The notes beneath the pieces were generated by a model that was not told the DNA's origin, searched no databases, and saw only the letters and a program-made list of their open reading frames with translations. Made by a program: the position numbers and the translations under genes. Positions 8,383 through 17,476 of a stretch of DNA of 64,000 bases are shown one piece after another (position 1 is the first letter of the stretch; each line of letters begins with the position of its first letter). Origin of the DNA: Bacillus sp. FJAT-28004 (GTDB taxonomy: Bacteria > Bacillota > Bacilli > Paenibacillales > Paenibacillaceae); the NCBI RefSeq assembly GCF_001280845.1, contig NZ_LGHP01000001.1, positions 2,194,435 to 2,258,434 on the forward strand, read 5' to 3'.

Positions 8383-9357
8383 ATGAATCAGGAGCTCTTG
8401 CTTCAATTGTTTATAGACAAACCAGGTGAATATGTGTCAGGAGAAAACATAAGTCAAGAGCTCGGCGTTAGCAGAACAGCAATATGGAAACAAATTCGCA
8501 AGCTGGAAGCAGCAGGGTATCAATTTGAAGCTTCAAGGCGGCTTGGTTATCGTCTCCTTAGCATACCGGACATGCTGTCTGTAGAAAAACTTGAGAATCG
8601 GCTGGATACTAAAGTGTTTGGGCAACAAATTCATTACTTTGAAACCGTGGAATCAACTCAAAATCTTGCCCGTGCAGCTGCCGAAGAAGGCGCTTTAGAG
8701 GGCACGTTATTTGTTGCTGAGCAGCAGGTCAAAGGCCGTGGCCGAATGGGACGCGGATGGATTTCGCCGCGTGGCAAAGGTGTCTGGATAAGCATGGTGC
8801 TTCGTCCATCCGTACCTATTCATTTTGCGCCACAGCTCACGTTATTGACAGCGGTTGCGTTATGCCGCAGCTTGAAACGGTTAACTGGGTTGCCGATTGG
8901 AATTAAATGGCCAAATGATTTGCTTATTGAAGGTAAAAAAATTAGCGGGATTTTGCTTGAGTCAGCCGCAGAAGACGAAAGACTGCGATATGTCATTGCA
9001 GGGGTAGGCATTAGCGTTAATCTAGAAGAATCCGATTATCCAGTGGAATTGCTGGAGAAAGCAACATCTCTTCGCATAAGTGGTCAGCAGAAATGGTCAA
9101 GAGAAGAAGTCATTGCTGATTTTCTGAAGGAATGGGAGCAGTTGTATTTCCTTTATCATGAGCAAGGTTTCAGCCCGATTGTAACGCTTTGGGAAGCTTT
9201 GTCCGTATCTTTGGGCAAAACAGTGCGTCTCATGACCCCACAAGGCGATATGGTTGGGATTCCGATGGGGCTTGATGAGAGTGGTGCTATTCTAATCCAA
9301 CTTGAAGACGGATCGATTAAGCCTGTATTCTCGGCAGAAATGGGCGAACCGCTATAA
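8383..9357 (+). CDS. birA: Bifunctional biotin ligase / biotin operon repressor
   Basis: A 324-residue protein that attaches biotin to carboxylase carrier domains and represses biotin genes as a DNA-binding dimer. Residues 1-60 form a winged helix (SGENISQELGVSRTAIWKQI). The ligase domain has the biotinyl-AMP loop GRGRMGRGW (about 117-125), KWPNDLL (about 175-181) and GILLE. A C-terminal SH3-like cap follows. ATG 8383 is chosen for its AGGAGG site; an upstream in-frame TTG at 8356 lacks one. Confidence 0.95.
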   Translation: MNQELLLQLFIDKPGEYVSGENISQELGVSRTAIWKQIRKLEAAGYQFEASRRLGYRLLSIPDMLSVEKLENRLDTKVFGQQIHYFETVESTQNLARAAAEEGALEGTLFVAEQQVKGRGRMGRGWISPRGKGVWISMVLRPSVPIHFAPQLTLLTAVALCRSLKRLTGLPIGIKWPNDLLIEGKKISGILLESAAEDERLRYVIAGVGISVNLEESDYPVELLEKATSLRISGQQKWSREEVIADFLKEWEQLYFLYHEQGFSPIVTLWEALSVSLGKTVRLMTPQGDMVGIPMGLDESGAILIQLEDGSIKPVFSAEMGEPL

Positions 9358-9371
9358 TACGTTACTAGTCG

Positions 9372-9400
9372 TTTACGTAATGCAGATATTTTGGTAAACT
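9372..9400 (+). promoter_or_regulatory. Candidate SigA-type promoter for the panBCD leader
   Basis: TTTACG (9372-9377), a 17-base spacer and TAAACT (9395-9400) lie just after birA. A start near 9407 would give a leader of about 200 bases before panB. Both boxes differ from consensus, so this is a moderate call. Confidence 0.4.
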
Positions 9401-9407
9401 AAAGTTA

Positions 9408-9545
9408 TCAGGCGGTATTCTAAGGAAGCTGCACTGGTGATAAAAAATACGATGTAAATGGTTGGGAATGCACACTCTGCTCTGAGCCGTAGGGACCGAG
9501 ACAGAAGGAAGCACAACAAGCAAACGTTTCCTTTTCAGTTTGGGG
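9408..9545 (+). promoter_or_regulatory. Structured leader of panBCD, candidate pan-motif/attenuator RNA
   Basis: The stretch between birA and panB has no reading frame but several competing hairpins. TCTGCTC (9476-9482) pairs with GAG-A-CAGA (9498-9505), leaving a bulged A at 9501; GAAGGAA (9504-9510) pairs with TTCCTTTTC (9528-9536); the two overlap by two bases so they exclude each other. A terminator follows directly. A conserved 'pan' RNA motif with bulged adenosines is known upstream of panB in Bacillota; position and the bulged A fit, but I could not confirm the consensus. Confidence 0.45.
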
Positions 9546-9576
9546 ACCTTTTTAGCAGCGGCTAAAAGGTTTTTTT
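9546..9576 (+). terminator. Leader terminator ahead of panB
   Basis: ACCTTTTTAGC (9546-9556) pairs with GCTAAAAGGT (9561-9570) around loop AGCG with one unpaired T, followed by a T run to 9576. It stands 38 bases before panB and not after a gene, so it could be a regulated attenuator; it may alternatively be the ordinary terminator of birA. Confidence 0.7.
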
Positions 9577-9613
9577 GTGTTTATCCTATCATTGAACGGG
9601 AGGATGAAAGCTG

Positions 9614-10525
9614 ATGAGGAAACGACTGACGATTACGAAACTTAAAAAGATGAAGCAGGACCGCAATGCGATTTCCGTTTTGACAGCTTATGATTATCCT
9701 TCAGCCAAACTTGCTGAAGAAGCTGGAATTGATGTCATATTGGTTGGAGATTCGCTCGGGAATGTAGTACTTGGTTATGATACAACCATACCCGTAACAA
9801 TCGATGACATCGTTTATCATACAAGAGCGGTTGCTAGGGGAGCCCAGCAAACGTTTATCGTTGCCGATATGCCCTTCATGACTTATGGCATCGGACGTGA
9901 ATCAACACTGCGCAATGCTGCAAAAATCATGCAAGAAGGCGGAGCCCAAGCTGTAAAGCTGGAAGGTGGGGTTGACATCGCATCTGATGTCGCTGCACTC
10001 GTAAAAGCTGGTATTCCTGTTATGGGACATATCGGTCTTACACCACAATCAGTCCATCAGCTTGGCGGCTACAAAGTTCAAGGTAAATTAGACGCCGAAG
10101 CGGAGCAGCTCATAAGAGATGCGAGAGCGCTGGAAGAAGCAGGCGCATTCAGTATCGTTCTGGAGCTAGTAACAGAACCAATCGCTACTATGATAAGCGA
10201 TATGCTTTCGATTCCTGTTATAGGAATCGGTGCAGGACGCGGTTGTGATGGCCAAGTGCTTGTATATCATGATATATTGCAATATTCATCGCCTTATTTT
10301 GAGAAAAAATTCGTAAAAACATATGCAGATATCGGTACAACAATTAGAAATGCAATCCAATCGTATGTAGATGATGTGAAAACAGGAAGCTTTCCAGAAG
10401 AAGAGCATGTATTCAATACACAACCTGCCATTATTCCGTCTTTGTATTGCGGTTCAAATGATAGCGGCAATCATAAAACAACTGAAAATGATGGCCTCAC
10501 AAAAGAGGAGGTCAAACTGCCATGA
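9614..10525 (+). CDS. panB: 3-methyl-2-oxobutanoate hydroxymethyltransferase
   Basis: A 303-residue TIM-barrel enzyme that adds a hydroxymethyl group from methylene-tetrahydrofolate to ketoisovalerate, first step of pantothenate synthesis. Motifs: LTAYDYPSAKLAEEAGID (about 23-40), VGDSLGNV with the Mg ligand Asp, ADMPFMTYG, EGG...VKLEGG, GHIGLTPQ, and the GIGAGRGCDGQVLV C-terminal signature. The last about 30 residues are polar and likely disordered. ATG 9614 follows GGGAGG. Its stop overlaps panC by 4 bases (ATGA). Confidence 0.96.
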   Translation: MRKRLTITKLKKMKQDRNAISVLTAYDYPSAKLAEEAGIDVILVGDSLGNVVLGYDTTIPVTIDDIVYHTRAVARGAQQTFIVADMPFMTYGIGRESTLRNAAKIMQEGGAQAVKLEGGVDIASDVAALVKAGIPVMGHIGLTPQSVHQLGGYKVQGKLDAEAEQLIRDARALEEAGAFSIVLELVTEPIATMISDMLSIPVIGIGAGRGCDGQVLVYHDILQYSSPYFEKKFVKTYADIGTTIRNAIQSYVDDVKTGSFPEEEHVFNTQPAIIPSLYCGSNDSGNHKTTENDGLTKEEVKLP

Positions 10526-11472
10526 TCATTTGCCGGACAAAATCAGAGCTAAAGCAGCATTTAATTGCCGTGCGCAAGGAGAACAAAAGTATCGGCTTTG
10601 TTCCGACCATGGGTTATTTGCACGAAGGCCATGCTTCCCTACTGCGACAAGCTCATGCTGAAAATGATACGGCTGTGCTTAGCATATTTGTAAACCCGCT
10701 GCAGTTTGGACCGAACGAAGATCTGGACCGTTATCCGCGTGATGAGAAGCGCGATTTAGCCATTGCGGAAGAATGCGGTATTGACATCGTGTTTATTCCA
10801 TCCGTTCAGGAAATGTATCCGGAAAAGCCATTAACGATGGTCATCGTCAATCAGGTTACGGATCGTTTATGCGGCGCTTCCAGACCAGGACATTTTGACG
10901 GAGTGGGGACGGTTGTAAGCAAGCTGTTTCATTTGGTCGCTCCGGATCGAGCTTATTTTGGCATGAAAGATGCGCAGCAGGTTGCCGTTATTCAACAGAT
11001 GGTGAGTGATCTTAACTTTCCTGTGCAGATCGTGCCAAGTCCAATCGTTCGCGAACCGGATGGTCTTGCTTTAAGCTCGCGAAACGTTTTCCTTAGTGCG
11101 GAGCAGCGGGAGCAGGCTGTCGTTTTATCCAAAACGCTGGCGCAGGCTTCTGATTGGATAAATGAGCCTGAAATGACGGTTGAACGGCTGGAGGCTAAGG
11201 TTAAGCTACAATTGGTGAAAGCGAGTGAAGCTGTAATTGATTACGTCGAGCTGCTTCATTATCCTTCGCTTCAAGTGCTGGATGCAAAAGCTTTATTAAA
11301 AACGATCCATCAACCACTTATATTGGCATTAGCGGTGAAGTTTGGCACAACAAGGCTTATTGACAATCGGATATTACAGATAGCGGAGGTGAACCAGCAT
11401 GTTCAGAACGATGATGAAATCGAAGTTGCACCGGGCAACAGTAACAGAAGCGAACCTGAATTATGTAGGTAG
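10522..11472 (+). CDS. panC: Pantothenate synthetase with a C-terminal read-on into panD
   Basis: A 316-residue cytoplasmic ATP-dependent ligase joining pantoate and beta-alanine. Motifs: [14 protein letters not shown] with the HxGH nucleotide site (about 29-42), [40 protein letters not shown], and LSSRNVFL (the KMSKS-like region). The enzyme usually ends soon after the RLIDN segment (about 282 residues in family members I know), but here the frame continues about 30 codons and overlaps panD by 74 bases. The extra tail is polar and looks like chance translation of the panD start region. Start overlaps panB by 4 bases. Confidence 0.95.
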   Translation: MIICRTKSELKQHLIAVRKENKSIGFVPTMGYLHEGHASLLRQAHAENDTAVLSIFVNPLQFGPNEDLDRYPRDEKRDLAIAEECGIDIVFIPSVQEMYPEKPLTMVIVNQVTDRLCGASRPGHFDGVGTVVSKLFHLVAPDRAYFGMKDAQQVAVIQQMVSDLNFPVQIVPSPIVREPDGLALSSRNVFLSAEQREQAVVLSKTLAQASDWINEPEMTVERLEAKVKLQLVKASEAVIDYVELLHYPSLQVLDAKALLKTIHQPLILALAVKFGTTRLIDNRILQIAEVNQHVQNDDEIEVAPGNSNRSEPELCR

Positions 11473-11782
11473 CATTACAATAGATGAAGATTTGATGGAT
11501 GCGGCTAACATTTGGGAAAATGAAAAGGTTCAAATTGTTAACAATAATAACGGTGCGCGCTTTGAAACCTATGTTATTACTGGTGAACGCGGATCTGGTG
11601 TTATTTGCTTGAATGGCGCAGCCGCTAGACAAGTTCAACCAGGTGATCAGGTGATTATTATTTCTTATGCGATGATGACGGATGCGGATGCCAAAGAACA
11701 CAGACCGATTGTTACCATTTTGGATGCAAACAACCGTCCTTTACAAATAATAAACGAAGAGCTGCATGCAACCATCCTGTAA
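11399..11782 (+). CDS. panD: Aspartate 1-decarboxylase proenzyme
   Basis: A 127-residue pyruvoyl enzyme making beta-alanine from aspartate. The proenzyme is cut between Gly24 and Ser25, visible as YVGSITID, so Ser25 becomes the pyruvoyl group; K9, R54-type and Y58-type residues are in the expected places ([26 protein letters not shown]). It starts inside the 3' end of panC with its own site GGAGGTG at 11385-11391. With panB and panC it completes the local pantothenate operon. Confidence 0.96.
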   Translation: MFRTMMKSKLHRATVTEANLNYVGSITIDEDLMDAANIWENEKVQIVNNNNGARFETYVITGERGSGVICLNGAAARQVQPGDQVIIISYAMMTDADAKEHRPIVTILDANNRPLQIINEELHATIL

Positions 11783-11904
11783 TTTGATCTTTCGTAACGT
11801 TAATCCCTGTATTATGTAACGAATGGGATGCTGTATGAAAAACTGCGTTGAAACAAAAAATGAACATAACACTCCTTAATTCTTTGGCGAAGGCGGGATG
11901 CGGT

Positions 11905-12618
11905 ATGTTCCAGCATATGTTTTCATCCATGAACGAAATGCTTGATCAAATTATTGAACAGTACGATGGTGCAGGAGCAAGTGAAAAGCAGCAATTCGAG
12001 AAGCAAATGCTTGAGCTCAAAAAAGTAAGTGATACGTTTATTGAACAATGGCTTGAATTTGAGGAGAAGTTTACTGAGTTCAAGGAGCAGCAAAATGATC
12101 ATGCAGCAGTAACGCATACTGAAGCGCAAGCTCCTATAGGAGCTGCTCAGCCAAGCATGCCAGCAAGTATCGCTGCAATTAACCCATCGTCTGATTTTGA
12201 AATTTCGGACGAGCTTGCAGCGGTCATTTCCAAAGGGCAAGGTTACTACAAGTTATTTATGTTTTCGCAAGCAGCAGTGCAATTTCAAACGGCTATTTTA
12301 CAATCGCCGGAATGTAATTTGGCTAGACTGTTTTTGGGCATGACTCAGATGCACCTACAGAACTGGAGTGAAGCTCAGCGGCATTTTCAATTGCTGATTG
12401 TATTGACGGACTTCCCCAAATGGCTTGCAATGGGCTATAATGCGCTAGGATGCATTCAAGCTGTGCAGATGAATTTGGCACAAGCAGAGCAATTATTCAG
12501 GAAAGCCTATGAGGTATGTCCAAGCTTCAAAGATCCGTTAAACAATTTGAAATCATGTCAAGAAACACCAAAGCACTTATCGTTATATTTCGGAAGCACG
12601 GAGCTGTGCTGTTTGTGA
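11905..12618 (+). CDS. Coiled-coil/TPR protein
   Basis: A roughly 237-residue cytoplasmic protein. Residues 1-70 are acidic and helical (FEKQMLELKKVSDTFIEQWLEFEEKF), likely coiled coil; a low-complexity A/P/S linker follows (about 72-100); residues 105-225 contain TPR-type pairs (KGQGYYKLFMFSQAAVQFQTAIL; LFLGMTQMHLQNWSEAQRHFQLLI; YNALGCIQAVQMNLAQAEQLFRKAYEVCPSF). ATG 11905 has AAGGCGGG upstream; TTG 11848 and ATG 11860 are in frame without a clear site. It sits between panD and dinG, where B. subtilis has no such gene. I do not recognise a named family. Confidence 0.65.
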   Translation: MFQHMFSSMNEMLDQIIEQYDGAGASEKQQFEKQMLELKKVSDTFIEQWLEFEEKFTEFKEQQNDHAAVTHTEAQAPIGAAQPSMPASIAAINPSSDFEISDELAAVISKGQGYYKLFMFSQAAVQFQTAILQSPECNLARLFLGMTQMHLQNWSEAQRHFQLLIVLTDFPKWLAMGYNALGCIQAVQMNLAQAEQLFRKAYEVCPSFKDPLNNLKSCQETPKHLSLYFGSTELCCL

Positions 12619-12634
12619 GAGGATCGGGGAATGA

Positions 12635-15541
12635 ATGAAATTTGCAGTATTGGACTTAGAAACGACGGGACATAGCTCGGATGATGATATTTTGCAGGTT
12701 GGGCTAGTCATCGTTTCCGAGGAGCTGGATATTATCGATACGTTCAGCTCCTTTGTTCGACCTAATATCCCGATACCGACCTTCATCACACAATTAACAG
12801 GCATAGATGAAACGGTCGTTGCGGATGCCCCAACACTCAAAGAAGTTATCGCGGGGCTAGTTCCGTTATTGGATGATGCCGTGCTGGTCGCTCATAACGT
12901 CGGCTTTGACGCCGGCTTTCTGAACCAAGCACTAGCAAGGTGCGGCGAGCGTCCCTATGCGGGACGTAGGCTGGATACGATTGAATTATTACGAATTTTA
13001 TATCCTACAATAAATACGTATCAGCTCGGAGCTGTATCTGAGCTCTTCGGTATACCGCATGATCAGCATCACCGCGCAGACAGCGATGCATATGCAACTG
13101 CGTTATTGCTTATTGAAACGGTAAAAAAGCTTCGCAAAATGCCGCTGCTCACTTTGCAGCGGCTTTCCACGCTTGTAGACGACGGCAGCGATTTGAGCTG
13201 GTTTATTAAGCTAACTGGGCAGCAGATGGAATATCGTACAGTATTCGAATCAAATGAGTATGACTATTTTAATCAATTTGCTCTGAAAGTTCGTGAGTGG
13301 AGCGATGAACAGCCTCCGCGCTCGAGCGGTGCTAATGCTTTGCCATTAACTGATGTGTCATTTGACAATTATCTGGCTGATATAAAACAACGCTTCGAAC
13401 AGAAATTCGAAAATTATGAGGAAAGAGAAGCGCAGGTTGCCATGTTCCAAGAGGTTTACAGCGCTCTCAGTCAAAATCAACATTTACTTATAGAAGCGGG
13501 AACAGGCACAGGCAAGTCACTTGGATATTTGATTCCTGCGCTTTATTATGGCATTCAGAACGGGAAAAAAGTTGTCGTAAGCACACATACGATTAATTTG
13601 CAGGAGCAGCTTCGGCAGCGCGATTTGCCTTTGCTTGAAGAAATTCTGCCATTTGAGTTCAGAGCTTCGATTTTCAAAGGCAGAGGAAATTATTTATGTT
13701 TGCGCAAATTCGAAGGGAAAATTAATACCAAAGATCTTGTATCGCCAATTGAGGATACCGTTACAGCGGCACAAATGGTTGTGTGGCTTGGCGAGACAGA
13801 GACAGGTGATCAAGAAGAGCTTAATTTCGGCAACAAAGGTGCTGAATTTTGGTCAACGGTAGCGAGTGATACAGATTCCTGCTTAAATCGTGCTTGCCCA
13901 TGGTTCAAGAGATGCTTCTATCATCGAGCGAAACATGAAGCGAATATTGCTGATGTTACGATTACCAATCATTCCATGCTGTTTACCGATGTGCAAGCAG
14001 ATCATCGTTTATTGCCTTCTTATACTCATCTTATAATTGATGAAGCACATCATGTCGAAGAGGTAGCCGGCAAGCATCTTGGCATGCAAATTAATTATTT
14101 TTCATTGACACAGTCCGTACTGCGACTATATAAAGATGCTCGCTCGGGGTTATTGCCGGGGCTTCGTCAGAAGCTCATGTATGAGGATGACGCTCATCAA
14201 GCTTCTTGGCTAGAGACCATTGACACGGTTATTCCTATTTTTCAAGAAATTAAAGAACACTGGGATAAGCTGTTTGAAATGTTTTACAGCTTTACATCTA
14301 CGTCATCCGATGGTCCAACCGAGAATGGTCAGTCGGTATGCCGGCTTAAGAAAAATGAACTGCCAGCTAGCTGGGAAGATGGCGTTACGGTAGAAGGGAA
14401 TTTGCATACCGAGCTTAATCGTGTTATTCGAACGGTCGACAAGATGGTAACGGATATTAAAGATCGAGTTGACGATTCTGGCGTCCAAGCCATTATTACA
14501 GATCTAAATGGTGCTGTTCGCGACTTGTCGCGTCTTAAGGATGAGCTTAGAACCTTTATAACGTTAGAACTTACAGACTCGGTATTTTGGATCGAAGCAA
14601 GCAGCGTCTATCGATATAGGTCTGTACAGTTATACGGTGTTCCGGTAGATGTAAGCGCTCAGTTGCAAAAGTATTTTTTCGATGTAAAAGAAAGTATCGT
14701 GCTGACTTCTGCGACGTTATCTGTACAAAAGTCTTTTCAATATGCAGAGGAGCAGCTAGGTCTGCTTGGATACGAACAACAGGGTAGGCTCAAAACGGTT
14801 CAATTGCCTTCGCCTTTTAATTATCGGGAGCAAGCATTAGTCGTTATCCCTCGAAATTTCCCTGTTTTAAAGGGAGCTTCCGTAGATGATACCTATTTAG
14901 AAATGCTTGTAAAATCGCTTGCAGACGCTGCTAAGGAAACGAAAGGCCGAATGCTCGTTCTATTCACCTCCTATCGCATGCTTCGGCAGGTCTATGAGCC
15001 GCTTAAGGAGCTCTTAAGCGTTGCAGGGATTCAAGTGCTTGGACAAGGGATAGACAGTGGTAACCGTACGAAGCTTACAAGACGTTTTCGTCAAACGCCG
15101 GAATCTGTTTTGCTAGGTACGAGCAGCTTCTGGGAAGGTGTAGACATACCTGGTGAAGCTTTGATCTGCCTTGCCATTGTTCGTTTGCCATTTCAGCCGC
15201 CTAATCACCCCTTAGTGGAGGCAAAAGCTGAGATGCTGCAGCGCCAAAAACAAAATCCTTTCATGAAGCTATCGATTCCTCAAGCCGTTATTCGCTTTAA
15301 ACAGGGCTTTGGGCGTCTTGTAAGAACTTCGCAAGACAAAGGGATTGTAATCATCTATGATACAAGGGTAATCGACACTTACTATGGTAAGCATTTCTTA
15401 TATTCGTTGCCAGGTCCAAAAATCGAAACGATGCATATGGATCAAATGGTCGTTCGAATGAGGGAATGGTTGTCTGAGGAAAAGGCAGCTTTGCCGCAGG
15501 AAAATCAAGCCGTGTCAAGCGAAGAGGAGGAAAAGCGATGA
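12635..15541 (+). CDS. dinG: DinG-type exonuclease/helicase-like protein
   Basis: A 968-residue protein with an N-terminal DnaQ-like 3'-5' exonuclease (DLETTGHSSDDD near residues 7-18, HNVGFD near 88, HHRADSDA near 148) fused to a superfamily 2 XPD/DinG helicase: Walker A EAGTGTGKS near 288-296, DEAHH near 469-473, and C-terminal motifs GTSSFWEGVDIPG and QGFGRLVR. Cysteines in LCLRKFEG and CLNRACPWFKRC between motifs I and II look like an iron-sulfur site of the XPD type. B. subtilis DinG is reported as mainly an exonuclease. Its stop overlaps the rex start (ATGA). Confidence 0.93.
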   Translation: MKFAVLDLETTGHSSDDDILQVGLVIVSEELDIIDTFSSFVRPNIPIPTFITQLTGIDETVVADAPTLKEVIAGLVPLLDDAVLVAHNVGFDAGFLNQALARCGERPYAGRRLDTIELLRILYPTINTYQLGAVSELFGIPHDQHHRADSDAYATALLLIETVKKLRKMPLLTLQRLSTLVDDGSDLSWFIKLTGQQMEYRTVFESNEYDYFNQFALKVREWSDEQPPRSSGANALPLTDVSFDNYLADIKQRFEQKFENYEEREAQVAMFQEVYSALSQNQHLLIEAGTGTGKSLGYLIPALYYGIQNGKKVVVSTHTINLQEQLRQRDLPLLEEILPFEFRASIFKGRGNYLCLRKFEGKINTKDLVSPIEDTVTAAQMVVWLGETETGDQEELNFGNKGAEFWSTVASDTDSCLNRACPWFKRCFYHRAKHEANIADVTITNHSMLFTDVQADHRLLPSYTHLIIDEAHHVEEVAGKHLGMQINYFSLTQSVLRLYKDARSGLLPGLRQKLMYEDDAHQASWLETIDTVIPIFQEIKEHWDKLFEMFYSFTSTSSDGPTENGQSVCRLKKNELPASWEDGVTVEGNLHTELNRVIRTVDKMVTDIKDRVDDSGVQAIITDLNGAVRDLSRLKDELRTFITLELTDSVFWIEASSVYRYRSVQLYGVPVDVSAQLQKYFFDVKESIVLTSATLSVQKSFQYAEEQLGLLGYEQQGRLKTVQLPSPFNYREQALVVIPRNFPVLKGASVDDTYLEMLVKSLADAAKETKGRMLVLFTSYRMLRQVYEPLKELLSVAGIQVLGQGIDSGNRTKLTRRFRQTPESVLLGTSSFWEGVDIPGEALICLAIVRLPFQPPNHPLVEAKAEMLQRQKQNPFMKLSIPQAVIRFKQGFGRLVRTSQDKGIVIIYDTRVIDTYYGKHFLYSLPGPKIETMHMDQMVVRMREWLSEEKAALPQENQAVSSEEEEKR

Positions 15542-16194
15542 AGCAAACGAAAATATCGGAGGCTGTCGTCAGAAGGCTTCCCGTTTATTTGCAAGTTTTA
15601 AATGAAATGCTCAATCGTGAGATTCAGACCATTTCTTCGCAGGATTTAGGCAAGAAGCTTGATTTGAATCCTGCTCAGATTCGCAAGGACCTTGCTTATT
15701 TCGGAGAATTTGGACGAAAAGGCGTAGGCTACGATGTTGTCTATTTGATTGAGAAGATACGTCAAATTTTGAAGGTTGACCAGACGATAAAGGTTGCATT
15801 GGTTGGAGCTGGAAATTTAGGTCATGCCTTATGCAATTACAATAAGTATTCCAAGGATAACATGCAAATTACAGCTGTGTTCGACGTACATCCAAGCAAG
15901 ATTGGGACGAGCATAAATAATTTAATCGTTATGCCAATGAGTGAACTGGCTGCAACCGTTGCCGAGCAAAATATTCGAATAGGCATTATTACAGTACCAG
16001 CTTTTGAAGCTCAAAATGTAGCAAATCAATTCGTAGAAGCTGGCATAAAAGGAATACTGAATTTTGCACCTGCTATTTTACGCGTACCGGATGAAATGCG
16101 GATACATAATGCTGATTTCACAAGGGAATTGCTTAGCTTAGCCTATTACTTAGTTAAAGAGGGAGAGACGCAGGATGAGTCAGATTTGGATTGA
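15538..16194 (+). CDS. rex: Redox-sensing transcriptional repressor Rex
   Basis: A 218-residue repressor that releases DNA when NADH rises. N-terminal winged helix at about 8-80 (SSQDLGKKLDLNPAQIRKDLAYFGEFGRKGVGYDV) and a Rossmann domain with VALVGAGNLGHAL near 88-100 plus the domain-swapped C-terminal helix. Length is typical. It begins on the dinG stop (ATGA) and overlaps the next gene by 20 bases, so dinG-rex-deaminase form one transcript. Known Rex targets are fermentation and respiration genes; no TTGTGAA-type operator was seen in this window. Confidence 0.95.
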   Translation: MKQTKISEAVVRRLPVYLQVLNEMLNREIQTISSQDLGKKLDLNPAQIRKDLAYFGEFGRKGVGYDVVYLIEKIRQILKVDQTIKVALVGAGNLGHALCNYNKYSKDNMQITAVFDVHPSKIGTSINNLIVMPMSELAATVAEQNIRIGIITVPAFEAQNVANQFVEAGIKGILNFAPAILRVPDEMRIHNADFTRELLSLAYYLVKEGETQDESDLD

Positions 16195-17476
16195 AAATGG
16201 TTTGTTTATTACGATGGATGATGAAAATCCTTCATTTACAGGACATATGATCGTAACTGACGATCGGATTACGTACATAGGTACAGCTGTTCCTGATCAA
16301 CTTTCGGATACCGTTCAAAAAATCGACGGCAGCAAGCTGGCATTTATGCCAGGACTTATTAATACGCACGGACATGCTGCAATGAGCTTGCTCCGCGGAT
16401 ATTCTGATGATCAAAATCTACAGGTGTGGTTGGAACAGAAGATGTGGCCGATGGAAGGCAAATACGTTGATCAGGATACACGTGCAGGCAGCGCTTTAGC
16501 TATTGTGGAAATGCTGAAATCAGGTACAACAGCTTTTGTCGATATGTATGATCGTATGGATCAAGTTGCTCAAATGGTTGAACAAAGCGGCATCCGCGGT
16601 GTTTTAACTAGAGGAGTTATCGGGCTTTGTCCTCCTGAGGTACAGGAAGCTAAGCTTGCTGAAGCAATCGCTTTTGCTCGCGATTGGAATGGCAAAGCTG
16701 ACGGACGTATTACAACGATGATTTCTCCACATGCGCCTTATACTTGTCCTCCTGCTTATATAGAACGTTTTGTCCAAGCGGCTCATGATTACGATTTGCC
16801 CTTGCACACACATATGTCGGAGACAATTGCTGAAGTAGAGCAAAATGTTCGTGATTATGGACTTCGTCCGGTTGAGCATTTGGATCGTCTGGGCTTCTTC
16901 TCACGTCCAGCGCTCGTTGCACATGCGGTGCATTTGAATGATGCTGAAATTGAGCTGCTTGCTGCGAAAGGGGTTGCGGTATCACATAATCCTGTCAGCA
17001 ACCTCAAACTCGCAAGCGGCATTGCTCGTGTGCCTGATTTGATTCGCGCTGGTGTGACGGTATCGCTTGGAACGGATAGTGTTGCTAGCAATAACAATCT
17101 AGATTTATTTGAGGAAATACGTTTCGCGGCGCTGCTTCACAAAGGTGTATCGGGTGATCCTACTGCCATTCCTGCACTGGAAGCACTGAAACTTGGTACG
17201 GTTAATGGAGCAAAATCCATTTGGCAAGAGAACAACCTTGGCAGCCTCAAAGTCGGCATGAAAGCTGATTTCATCGCAATCGACATTGAACAGCCTCATT
17301 TCTATCCGAAGACGGATATGATATCGCATCTGGTTTATTCAGGTTCTGGACGCGATGTGCGGCATGTATGGATTGATGGCAGACAAGTATTGAAAAACGG
17401 CGAATGTACTTGGCTCGATGAGGAGAAAATTCGTTACGAGGCCCAAGCGAGCTTTGATCGCTTGCTGCAAGCCTAA
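16175..17476 (+). CDS. mtaD: 5-methylthioadenosine/S-adenosylhomocysteine deaminase family amidohydrolase
   Basis: A 433-residue metal-dependent amidohydrolase of the MtaD/SsnA type, expected to deaminate MTA and SAH to their inosine forms. Metal ligands are visible: NTHGHAAMSLLRG (HxH, about 64-76), HTHMSETIAEVE (about 213-224), VAHAVHL, and GTDSVASNNNLDLFEE with the late Asp (about 296-311). An N-terminal beta strand and C-terminal beta domain flank the barrel. It starts inside rex. Substrate choice cannot be read from sequence alone; a chlorohydrolase or guanine deaminase activity is possible in this superfamily, though the mtn genes in this window make MTA a sensible substrate. Confidence 0.82.
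   Translation: MSQIWIENGLFITMDDENPSFTGHMIVTDDRITYIGTAVPDQLSDTVQKIDGSKLAFMPGLINTHGHAAMSLLRGYSDDQNLQVWLEQKMWPMEGKYVDQDTRAGSALAIVEMLKSGTTAFVDMYDRMDQVAQMVEQSGIRGVLTRGVIGLCPPEVQEAKLAEAIAFARDWNGKADGRITTMISPHAPYTCPPAYIERFVQAAHDYDLPLHTHMSETIAEVEQNVRDYGLRPVEHLDRLGFFSRPALVAHAVHLNDAEIELLAAKGVAVSHNPVSNLKLASGIARVPDLIRAGVTVSLGTDSVASNNNLDLFEEIRFAALLHKGVSGDPTAIPALEALKLGTVNGAKSIWQENNLGSLKVGMKADFIAIDIEQPHFYPKTDMISHLVYSGSGRDVRHVWIDGRQVLKNGECTWLDEEKIRYEAQASFDRLLQA

Noticed and set aside
11357..11701. 114-codon minus-strand frame opposite panD
   Set aside because: Lies wholly over the convincing panC end/panD gene, lacks a ribosome site and has a random-looking product.
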